The notes under the pieces are model-generated. The model was not told the DNA's origin, searched no databases, and saw only the letters and a program-made list of their open reading frames with translations. The translations under genes were made by a program, and so were the position numbers. DNA of 64,000 nucleotides from Pampus argenteus (taxonomy: Eukaryota; Chordata; Actinopteri; Scombriformes; Stromateidae). Location of the stretch: contig CM072875.1 of NCBI GenBank assembly GCA_036937835.1, positions 21,736,501-21,800,500 of the forward strand, written 5' to 3'. Below are positions 12,901 through 19,392 of this stretch, in pieces (position 1 is the stretch's first letter; each line of letters begins with the position of its first letter).

Positions 12901-14997
12901 CAACCATTTGAGTTAATTTTTAAATGAGGCTTCACTAAATCGAAAAGCAAAGTGTAAAAAGTGAAGGTTAGAGGAATGAACATCAGTATGTGTTTGTGTT
13001 TTCCTCTTTTCTAGCCTTCGTTATCATCAGATTTACATGTCCAGAGCATCCACAGGGTTCCCAGCTGCCACATGTCTGCAGGAGCAGCCGTAATCCTCCA
13101 GGTCACGTGGACAGAGCCCCGACGCACAGCGGAGCTTCAACGCAAAGATCAGCAGCGAAGGCGAGTTATCGAAGAGCGAGTGGAGCCAGGTGAAGCGCAG
13201 GCCGAGACAATCTGCAAGAAGGGAAGAGAAAACTGCATGAAGCCAGAAACAGAGGCTGCAAGAAGAACAAGCCTAAACAAGTTCCCTCTTTCTCGTGGTG
13301 CAGGTGGAGAGAGGAGTGATTTAATCATAGATAATCCTGTTGGCACGCTCGTTACGGAGAAGCATGCAGGGCACAAAATGATTTAGGCCACAGCGCTCCA
13401 CACGCCAGACGAACCCGCCGCTGGACGAGGACGAGAGGTGTCTGAGAACATCACAGCTTGACCTTAATATCAACAACAGCAGAAAATACCACAAAGAGTC
13501 AGACGGCGTTAAAACAAGGTGTCAGTCTGACCTGGGCGAGACGCTGCTGCTGCTGCTGCTTTACAGCCTGCAGATGAAATGATCAGGTTTCTGCATATGA
13601 GCTGCTCTTATTAACTCTGAGTCACATCTCACAGTAGCCTGATTGTTTCTAGACGGCACTCAGATATCAAAACCACCAAGGTTAAACTCGTTAGACATCA
13701 GAAACGGATAAATTCATTACTTTACAGAGGAGGCGAAGTCAAAATTTCAAAACTGTCCCTATGATACCAAATAATAGTAATAAGAACCAAATATGATTTG
13801 TTTTCATGGTTTCCCATAGATACACAGATACTTTTCAAACCACTTCACTGTGACTTCATTTAGCTGGATGATTTTAATAATGCTTGTCCTGAAAATTAGG
13901 AAGATTATGGAGCATTTTAGGGCTTAAACTAATGGTTATTTTCCTTATCGTTCAATCTGGAGATTAATTTCTCAGTTAATCATTTCTGTCACCAGAAAAT
14001 AGTGAAAAATCTCAAGGTGATGTCTTCAAACGTCATGTTTTATCTGTTTAAAAGTCCTGACATATGAAAAGCTGCAACCAGTAAATGTGTTTAAAACAGA
14101 ATATATCAATACATGAACTCTGCATTTACATATAAGTTAAATAATGTGTTAATAAATGTTAATTGGCGTCTGTCCCTGATATTTAGTTTTATATGACATT
14201 GAATCCCCACCATCAGCCTTTCTGTGGAGGGAAACTCATCGTTTGAACTCAGTGAACCAACGAATCACTGACTTTGATTAGCTGACTCGTTAACGAATCA
14301 GAAGCGAGGCTGCGTGTGTCATGTGACAAACAGCCAGTGAGTGGTTGCTTTGTTCTCACCCATCATGTGATCTGTGTTTGGGTCGCTGGTCTCTGGATCC
14401 GGACAGAAGATGGAGCTGGCAGAAAGCGCTGAAGACAAAAGATAAGATGAGTAATTATAGTAATTAACGTTAAACACGTCAATAAAAACTCACCTTCGTT
14501 CTTCTTCTACTGTGCTGTTCCTCATTTTAACAAAAATAAACATTTATCGACCAATAATTATATCTGATGGTAGTTTCATAAGATTCATAGGTTGTCCATG
14601 GCCTCAATAATAGGTTATAAATAATCTACTGTTATTGTTATTATTGATTGGTTGTCGATTAGTAATAAATGGCTAACGTGAGCACATTGTGCACGTCTGT
14701 TCTGTAAAACGTTTTACGTTAACACGGACGATGTTGTCGCGGTTTTCAAGGAGTTTAAAGAAATTTAAGTTTTTTAATCAATCAGTTAAAAGTTCAACAT
14801 GTTCAGCTGCTTTTCATCCTCACTTCTCGCCACTTTTTAGTTCCTTACTTCTGTCACTACGTTAGCCAGCTAGCTACATCCGCTAGATTTGGCGGGAACT
14901 TTGTTGGATGTCTTTTGGCATTAAACAGGAAGGGGGCGCCGTTCTGATACTTACCATCCGTCACAGCAGGAAGTAAGAAGATCCACATCAGAAACAT
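3638..14997 (-). CDS. oc90: otoconin-90, complete 20-exon coding model
   Basis: Secreted otolith/otoconia matrix protein with two phospholipase-A2-like domains. Coding exons in order: 14997-14955, 14428-14360, 13211-13037, 12802-12696, 12216-12085, 11910-11857, 11336-11289, 10743-10606, 10218-10150, 9930-9841, 9349-9161, 8664-8449, 7639-7562, 7478-7332, 6938-6705, 6486-6388, 6268-6097, 5599-5493, 5197-4942, 3962-3638. They total 2748 nt (915 aa plus stop) and every junction keeps frame at AG/GT sites. A signal peptide leads into PLA2-like domain 1 (YGCSC, CCETHRLCY), then a roughly 430-residue Thr/Pro/Glu-rich linker, then PLA2-like domain 2 (YGCYCGQEGSGQP, CCFFHHCC), then an acidic and polyproline tail. 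Both domains lack the Asp after the active-site His, so enzyme activity is not expected. Human OC90, as I remember it, is about 480-490 aa, so this protein is nearly twice as long. The identity of the domains is secure; linker exon ends are less so. Confidence 0.93.
4411..4718. repeat. dispersed repeat family A, copy 1
   Basis: About 300 bp almost identical to copies at 8143-8431 and 47517-47829, all in the same orientation. Shared landmarks include ACTGGAATATCTCTGCATGG, AAACAGGACGTTTTAGCTCC and CTGTTCTGATTGGTCAGC. No reading frame, so a non-autonomous mobile element is likely. It sits in the last intron of oc90. Confidence 0.85.
4942..5197 (-). CDS. oc90: oc90 exon 20: end of domain 2 and Ser/Glu region
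   Basis: 256 nt. VCDKLQCVCDKTTAGC and FNHSL align with human LCEKLLCACDQTAAEC and FNQSL. It continues into an Arg/Pro stretch, then SSEESEEQQGGSSE, matching the acidic SSEED region of the mammalian tail. Donor GTGAGG, phase 2. Confidence 0.95.
5493..5599 (-). CDS. oc90: oc90 exon 19: PLA2-like domain 2, active-site helix
   Basis: 107 nt encoding RCCFFHHCCLKQISSMGC and a downstream VTCHDGKPR. The active-site His is kept and the next residue is His instead of Asp, as in human OC90 (SHHCC). Acceptor CATCAG, donor GTGAGT. Confidence 0.95.
6097..6268 (-). CDS. oc90: oc90 exon 18: PLA2-like domain 2, first half
   Basis: 172 nt encoding FTVYGSDGRARREMAALG, then EMLHCLTGRCPHEYEMYG and the calcium loop YGCYCGQEGSGQPLDQLD. 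Human OC90 has YGCYCGQEGRGEP here, so this is the most conserved part of the protein. It ends in phase 2 at the conserved sPLA2 intron site. Confidence 0.96.
6388..6486 (-). CDS. oc90: oc90 exon 17: lead into PLA2-like domain 2
   Basis: 99 nt, phase 1-1, encoding DWDAAQKRTVPFFAWSLL then ESVGLSDVQLQPDSK. Human OC90 has a similar hydrophobic segment before its second domain. Acceptor TCTGCAG, donor GTAAAC. Confidence 0.85.
6705..6938 (-). CDS. oc90: oc90 exon 16: mucin-like Thr-rich linker
   Basis: 234 nt, phase 1-1. Dense Thr/Ser (QTSTTTTSSSSTRATS, NTSTRTTMTE) followed by charged EEEGQRKTR and a single Cys. The other frame that is open at the start hits a stop within the exon. Donor GTAGTT. 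Confidence 0.75.
7332..7478 (-). CDS. oc90: oc90 exon 15: Thr/Ser-rich mucin-like linker
   Basis: 147 nt. Among the frames, only the one starting at acceptor AACAG (exon start 7478) is both phase 1-1 and open: VITDPQIITRATTGSSTT, then SSLPEIKPVRSTAATP. An alternative acceptor at 7462 opens another frame but ends in the wrong phase. Acceptor choice is uncertain; donor GTGGGA. Confidence 0.62.
7562..7639 (-). CDS. oc90: oc90 exon 14: Thr-rich linker
   Basis: 78 nt, phase 1-1, encoding GGGRVTFTPTGATSETRG then QAHVEETE. Acceptor CTTCAG, donor GTCAGC. Low-complexity linker. Confidence 0.68.
8143..8431. repeat. dispersed repeat family A, copy 2
   Basis: Close match to the copies at 4411 and 47517. 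Its right end is about 18 bp from the donor of oc90 exon 13, so it occupies the very start of intron 13. No coding capacity. Confidence 0.85.
8449..8664 (-). CDS. oc90: oc90 exon 13: tandem acidic GKE(D/E)EEE repeats
   Basis: 216 nt, phase 1-1. After a Thr/Ser lead it encodes four 7-residue acidic repeats of the pattern GKEEEEE/GKEDEEE, matching a 21-bp DNA repeat of GAGGAGGAAGGAAAA type. A dispersed repeat begins about 18 bp beyond the donor (GTGAGC). Confidence 0.78.
9161..9349 (-). CDS. oc90: oc90 exon 12: Thr-Ala-Pro-Pro repeat linker
   Basis: 189 nt, phase 1-1. It starts with an acidic/Ser-rich part and then carries short tandem repeats: three TAPP-type units (TAPPLS, TAPPPS, TAPP) and two REPAPP units. 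It is low-complexity and probably O-glycosylated. Donor GTGAAT. Confidence 0.75.
9841..9930 (-). CDS. oc90: oc90 exon 11: Glu/Thr linker
   Basis: 90 nt, phase 1-1, encoding DLNETVTEEALEQEEINK then DETTRGPPANSA, with one NET sequon. Acceptor TTCCAG, donor GTGAGC. Confidence 0.75.
10150..10218 (-). CDS. oc90: oc90 exon 10: acidic linker
   Basis: 69 nt, phase 1-1, encoding GEFEAGAEEVEEEERTHL then SSISK. A Glu-rich patch fits the acidic character of otoconial matrix proteins. Donor GTAAGA. Confidence 0.75.
10606..10743 (-). CDS. oc90: oc90 exon 9: Pro-rich linker
   Basis: 138 nt, phase 1-1. It encodes an acidic/polar start then a Pro/Gly stretch (FTPPPPPGPSGPPSPP, LPLTPA). The acceptor is a tandem CAGCAG, so a form one codon shorter (start 10740) is possible. 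Donor GTTCGA is weak. Confidence 0.7.
11289..11336 (-). CDS. oc90: oc90 exon 8: Ser/Asn-rich linker
   Basis: 48 nt, phase 1-1, encoding DVNQSVSFSNSSLPSA with an NQS and an NSS sequon. Donor GTAAAA, acceptor CCAG. No domain; supported by frame continuity and symmetric phase. Confidence 0.7.
11857..11910 (-). CDS. oc90: oc90 exon 7: Gly-rich linker
   Basis: 54 nt, phase 1-1, encoding LLSGGGGVESGDAFRGA. The Gly run comes from a GGC repeat. It is the first of a chain of symmetric exons that make up the interdomain linker. Donor GTGAGT, acceptor CAG. Confidence 0.72.
12085..12216 (-). CDS. oc90: oc90 exon 6: end of PLA2-like domain 1
   Basis: 132 nt, phase 1-1. It encodes WCQQRLCECDQAAIDC, the Cys-rich second helix of the sPLA2 fold, then NSTLRGF and SCSAANQT. 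The acceptor CCTGAG follows a stop in the same frame, which fixes the exon start. Confidence 0.88.
12275..12355. repeat. ACATTAACAC / CATA tandem repeat
   Basis: Short tandem units of ACACATTAAC and ACATACATTA type merge into a (CATA)n run ending near 12353. It lies in oc90 intron 5 (between exons 5 and 6). Confidence 0.75.
12696..12802 (-). CDS. oc90: oc90 exon 5: PLA2-like domain 1, active-site helix
   Basis: 107 nt encoding CCETHRLCYQNAAPC and following residues up to NATC. The His of the CCxxH motif is kept, but the next residue is Arg instead of the catalytic/metal-binding Asp. Human OC90 also has Arg here. Two N-glycosylation sequons (NNFT, NATC) are visible. Confidence 0.93.
13037..13211 (-). 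CDS. oc90: oc90 exon 4: PLA2-like domain 1, first half
   Basis: 175 nt. It begins DCLGLRFTWLHSLF and contains the degenerate calcium-loop region YGCSCRHVAAGNPVDALD. In active sPLA2 this loop reads YGCYCG.GG; here Arg-His replaces Gly positions. It ends in phase 2 at the conserved sPLA2 intron position just before the CC pair. The donor is GTAAAT. Confidence 0.93.
13915..14125. repeat. old dispersed repeat, TTAATCGATTAATC family
   Basis: Degenerate copy with GATTAATTTCTCAGTTAATC and CACCAGAAAATAGTG, resembling the segments near 3365 and 24525. Located in oc90 intron 3. Confidence 0.5.
14360..14428 (-). CDS. oc90: oc90 exon 3: short N-terminal segment
   Basis: 69 nt, phase 1 in and out, encoding about 23 residues (ALSASSIFCPDPETSD then PNTDHMM). 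It links the signal peptide to the first PLA2-like domain; its last base completes the Asp of DCLG in the next exon. Human OC90 has a comparable short lead before its DCLGG. Confidence 0.8.
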
Positions 14998-15006
14998 GAC
15001 TCGTAC
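14955..15006 (-). CDS. oc90: oc90 exon 2: start codon and signal peptide
   Basis: The acceptor AG is at 15008-15007. The ATG at 14997 opens MFLMWIFLLPAVTD, a short hydrophobic signal peptide. The exon ends in phase 1 before GTAAGT. This is the only ATG that gives a signal peptide and the right phase for the next exon. Confidence 0.85.
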
Positions 15007-15836
15007 CTGTAGTCAGAGACGTACAGCTGTTATTTAATGAACGATGTTCAGCAGAACTTCACTCGCTCATTACTGTCATTTGTATTAATAGTAAATGTTG
15101 CTCTAATTATTATACAACTTACATGATTAATGTAACTGATCAATCAATCAATCAATGCATCTAAATGGTTTCCTACTCAATAAATACTGTGAAAACAGAA
15201 ATAAATACAGAAATAAATCTAAATCAAGATAATGTTAATTAATGAGCTGAAATATGCAAACAGCAGTATGGTCCTTTAAATGACTGGTTCCCTTCATTTC
15301 ATGGACAGTTTACCGCTACCAAGGACAACATGTTGTAGTAAATCTCTGCAGAGCCACAGATCTGAGCTTCAGACGGTTGTCTGTTAAATATAACGAGCTT
15401 GACGCCATCGTTATAGCAACAGCTCAGCTCAAACTGTCCCAAACCCTCGACGGCCCCGGAGATGTGGGGCCTTTACAGGTGAAAATGCTCATCAGAGGGT
15501 CACCGCTTTGTTTTTTTTTGTCCATGTGTAATTCATCCAGGTTCATAAATTCGCCCCGTCATTACTGAGCTGATAACGAGCCAAACGAGGCGGACGACCT
15601 TCTCCGCTCGCCGCGGTGCTTCTGATGTCACTGCCGTGCGGTGGAGGAGGTCAGCGGCCCCATTTAGGCAGTTACACACCAGCTTTATTTCATCTTTAAT
15701 GTCACCTCAAAGCTGAAGTGGTTAACGTTGTATGTTTAATGGTTTCAAATGACAACAGAGTCATTTATGCCATTGGTCAGGTTGAGTCTGTGAACGTAAA
15801 GATGAACTCAAACTCCCGGCGTGTAGGATCATCTTT

Positions 15837-15932
15837 ATATTCAGAAGAGTTTCTCTGGTTATATTCATAAGAGTTTCTCTGGTTATATTCATAAGAGTTT
15901 CTCTGGTTATATTCATAAGAGTTTCTCTGGTT
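15837..15932. repeat. 24-bp tandem repeat, about 4 copies
   Basis: Unit TATATTCATAAGAGTTTCTC plus TGGT repeats about four times, with one base changed in the first copy. It lies in oc90 intron 1. The unit is a multiple of three, so it keeps an open frame on the minus strand (YNQRNSYE repeated), but no splice or coding support exists. Confidence 0.9.
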
Positions 15933-16304
15933 ATGGTGGTTTTTTAACGTGACTCCAGTGACGTTGGACAGTTTTTCCATGGCTGTAATATTAATGTTTA
16001 TATTAATGTCAATAAATGAACTTAGATAAGTTAAAAGTCCCAATATTCACTCTCCTTTTAGCTCTGGTTTAGTCTCCACCGACTCTTTAGCTGCTAATGT
16101 TTCACTTCTTCAGCGGGTTTATCAGAAAACAAACTTAGTATTGATTAGTGGAGCTTTGAATGAGAAAATGGATCCCTAACATATTGATTTGATAGTTTCA
16201 CCCTGTCACTGGTTTATGATACACAAACTCTGACACGTAAGTGAAGACGTCTCCAAACACTAACAGTAAACTAACTAAACAACAAACTGGAAGTAAAATC
16301 TTAC

Positions 16305-16400
16305 CTTATCTGTGTTGGACGAGCTGAAGTTTCTCACTGAATGACGTCTGTCATTGTTATGAAGCCAGAAGCCTCTTGGAGCGTTCTGGTTGTTTGTGGG
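16305..16400 (-). other. oc90: oc90 putative non-coding first exon with uORF
   Basis: A good donor (GATAAG then GTAAGATTTT) ends this segment at 16305, and the next exon downstream carries the start codon. A seven-codon upstream ORF (ATG at 16354, stop ending 16334) lies inside it. The transcription start is not defined; a reverse CCAAT (plus-strand ATTGGCTAT near 16429-16437) lies just upstream. Without transcript data the left boundary is a guess. Confidence 0.5.
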
Positions 16401-16544
16401 CACCTTTAGCCTCTTTGGTTCAGGTCTTATTGGCTATCAGGTGACACCTGAGCAGCAGCTTGTCATGCTTCAGTTCCTGTGCAGGTATTTGAGGTTTCAG
16501 CTGAGGGGGAGGTCCTGACAGCCGGACCCACAGAGTGGTCTTTG

Positions 16545-16660
16545 TCGCGGGGGGGTGGGTCTGTGACCTGGGGGTCGGGCTGGTCTTACCTGATCCTCAC
16601 AGGAGTTCAGATCAATGACTACCAGCAGGTGGGGCAGTGGGGGGTGGGGTCAGTGGGTCG
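16545..16660 (+). promoter_or_regulatory. two potential G-quadruplexes upstream of oc90
   Basis: G-runs cluster at 16549-16580 (seven G, three G, five G, three G) and at 16629-16658 (four, six, four and three G with short loops). They lie about 200-300 bp upstream of the putative oc90 first exon, on the strand opposite to the gene sense strand. Structure is predicted only. Confidence 0.5.
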
Positions 16661-17041
16661 GTGAAGCAGAGGAGCTGTGGGTTTAATGACGGGCACTGAT
16701 AGTGGGGCATTGTGTAGGACAGGTGCATCTGTGTGGGGCCATGGTACAGATGTGTGTCTAATGTCATGTTGCACACAGGAAGTGGCTAAAATGACAACAG
16801 AACGTCATTACAGGACTCCTGCACTAATATATAATTATTTATAATAATTATATTTTGTTTTTCAACTCAATTTTTGTTTCTTCTGATGTTCCACAAATAA
16901 ACAGTTTAGTGAGACTTGACTCTCTTTTGCTAAAACATTAAATGAATCTTTATTTAATGTATTTACTGCGTTTTTAAAACTAAGATCAAGTGTTTGATTG
17001 AAAAGGAGCTAAAAGCCTCTTTCGGAGTAGAAACCCTGCTT

Positions 17042-17096
17042 GCTATGCTATGCTATGCTATGCTATGCTATGCTATGCTATGCTATGCTATGCTAA
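17042..17096. repeat. TGCTA pentanucleotide microsatellite
   Basis: About eleven head-to-tail copies of TGCTA with no visible interruption. Confidence 0.95.
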
Positions 17097-17960
17097 CTAG
17101 CTGCTGTTTTCCAGCACATTATTGATGACAAATGTGCAGCAGGAAAGAAAAGAGATAAAGTCAAAGTCGTCTGCTGGCGAAAAACCTGCACATACTATAT
17201 ATACTATATCTATATTAATTTTTTATAACTATATAATTTTGGTGTAAAAACGATATTAGAGAGATGGAGCAGTTTTTTTATTGAAATGACACAAAACAAA
17301 TCTTCATAAATTTCTACTTCAATATAAACTGATTTGAAGACTTGATGAAGATCATAAATAATATGTAGATAATTAGTTTTATATACAGCTTTAAATCTGG
17401 ACGTCCAGATGTCTTTCAACACATCGTCTCGTGGTGTTTGGTAATAATCTTCTTCTTCTTCTTCTTGGCCCTAATAACTACATCATATTGTATAGATTAT
17501 TATACTTTATAGTGACAGACATTAAAACGTGGTGTACACATCCTCCAGAAGTGCACTCAGCTTTAGTTTGTAGTTTGAGGATCTCGGTGACTTCCTGCGA
17601 TGATGAAGAGCTCTTTGTGTCTCTGGTCACAGTTTATTGCACATCTTTGTCAGGCATCTCTGTTTCAGATCTGTGGGAGGACGAGGCCGGATTACAACCA
17701 GGTAACTGACACTGGAGACGCATACCTGTCTCAGCTGTGGCTTTAATGTCGTAATCTTTAACACAAATTGACCATTATACACTGTAATATAGGTTGAGGA
17801 AGAGCGTTATTTCAAAAACAGTGTCTTCTTCCTTTAATGATTATTTCAGCACCTTTCATGACTAAAAACCAGAAGCAGGAATCTGATTCCCAGTAAAAAT
17901 TAAAACTGATGCTTTAAGAGAAACGTTAAGATTTCTTCATTTTTTAAAACATTTCGTAGC

Positions 17961-18033
17961 CAGGTGACCCGACACTCAGGTGACCCGACGCTCAGGTGAC
18001 CCGACATTCAGGTGACCCGACACTCAGGTGACT
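17961..18033. repeat. 16-bp minisatellite
   Basis: CAGGTGACCCGACACT repeats about four and a half times with single-base changes. Each unit carries CAGGTG, an E-box core. Confidence 0.92.
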
Positions 18034-18159
18034 CTCTGACTGCTTTCAAAGGTTTTCTTAAACTTTCTTTCACTCGCTGCTATTTTATGTCAATTTCAAA
18101 TCAAACCCCACTAAAACTGAGTCTAAAAATACTCACTAAGCGCTAATTAGAGCCAGAGG

Positions 18160-18380
18160 GAGGACTGATGTGACACGTTGTGAGTCCTCTCTCGGCCTGC
18201 TGGTGGATCATCGGCGGCTCTCTCCGCGACCTCTCGAGCCCATTAGCTCGGAGGATTCATGGCAGCAGCTCAGAGGCTCCTGCTGCTCTAATGAGCTCTG
18301 ATAGCGACTCCCAGCAACATCGCGTCCCCATCAGTACCGGTGAAGGATGAAGTCAGAGCCCCAATTATTTCTGATTAACA
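18160..18380. promoter_or_regulatory. candidate conserved non-coding element
   Basis: A GC-richer block without repeats between the oc90 promoter and the hhla1 3' end, with CATTAGCTCGGAGGATTCAT and CTGCTCTAATGAGCTCTGAT. Homeodomain-type TAAT cores recur. Inference only. Confidence 0.3.
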
Positions 18381-19201
18381 CACTCTCAGCTGTGTTTGTA
18401 GTGTTTAGAAGCACCGACGTGACTTCCACTTAAAACACGGACATCTTTTTAAGTTGTGTTTGATATGATTTAAACGTTTAATCGACCTGCGTGCTAAACA
18501 ACGTCAAAAACGTGGATCAGCTGCTCCATAATCAGCTCATATTTACATATGTTTTCTGCAGAATCTGACTTAAACTACAATGAAACCTGGTGAAAAGACA
18601 AGAAACGTCCTGAGAAATACTTGTTGTTGTTTTTGACTAATAAAGAAGTCCTGAACTGTGATTTCTGGATCCTGTACATTAAAGGGATAGTTTGACATTT
18701 TTTGAAATTATTTCTGAAGCTTTGTTGTTGCTGTGAGGTTGCCAGGCAACACCCCACCCCCCGGTCATAAAACGACAAAGTTTTTACACTTTGATTTACA
18801 CGTTTAGACGTGTTAATCAGAGGTGAGTCAGCTGTGAGCTCGACTGCAGTGTGTTTATGTTGGTCGGTGGGTGTTTCTGCTTCTGCAATGTTTTAAATAG
18901 AAATCTACATATCTTTTCAATATTGACTGATCTGGTGATTATTGATCTGTAAAATGTTAGAAAATCAGTTAACGAACTAAACATGTGTCAGCATGAAAAT
19001 AATTATTTAATATTAATATTAATATTAGCAGCAGAGGCTCCATTTCATAACGTTTGTGTCACTATTTTTAGTGTTTTAGTTTGTCATATTGTTCACTTTA
19101 TGTTGTTTTTCACTAAAGAAGTAACTTTACCTCCCCAAAGTTGAAGCTAACACAACATGAATCTGTTTCAAGGCTGTAATGCAGTGATGCCTGAAGCTGA
19201 G

Positions 19202-19271
19202 GCTCATTGATCTGGGTTGATCATTGATCTCATTGATCTGGGTTGATCATTGATCTCATTGATCTGGGTTA
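19202..19271. repeat. 26-bp tandem repeat beside hhla1 stop
   Basis: Units of CTCATTGATCTGGGTTGATC plus ATTGAT, about 2.6 copies, ending a few bases from the hhla1 stop codon. It would form the start of the 3' UTR. Confidence 0.9.
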
Positions 19272-19274
19272 GGG

Positions 19275-19392
19275 CTAGTGGTGATGTGGACGTGCTACAG
19301 TCCTCTTACTTCTGGAGAAGGAGATTCTCCTGACCCGCCGACACACCTCAGACGTGTGTTTTTCATACCACAGGTGGCTGTCGTCACAGTAT
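19275..19392 (-). CDS. hhla1: hhla1 last coding exon
   Basis: 118 nt, ending in TAG at 19277-19275. It encodes YCDDSHLWYEKHTSEVC then RRVRRISFSRSKRTVARP and HHH: two more Cys and a basic end. Acceptor GTCTTCCAG. Confidence 0.8.

Larger units (their letters stand above)
16440..19274. other. intergenic DNA between oc90 and hhla1
   Basis: No coding exon seen. It contains the G-rich stretch at 16.5-16.7 kb, a TGCTA pentamer array, a 16-bp tandem repeat, and a GC-richer block at about 18160-18380. As both genes run leftward, it holds the oc90 promoter and the hhla1 3' end. An ATTAAA at about 19011-19006 could serve hhla1 polyadenylation. Confidence 0.6.

Noticed and set aside
13340..13480. An open minus-strand stretch (SSCDVLRHLSSSSSGGF, VWRVERCGLNHFVPCMLL) with a plausible acceptor, considered as an oc90 exon.
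   Set aside because: It needs phase 2 in, while exon 3 ends in phase 1 and joins exon 4 directly as DCLG, exactly as in human OC90.
13513..13548. A 36-nt symmetric segment (GCTGTAAAGCAGCAGC type) with AG/GT ends, considered as an oc90 microexon.
   Set aside because: It is a CTG/CAG repeat and would separate MM from DCLG, where the family has no insert. Not excluded as a rare alternative exon.
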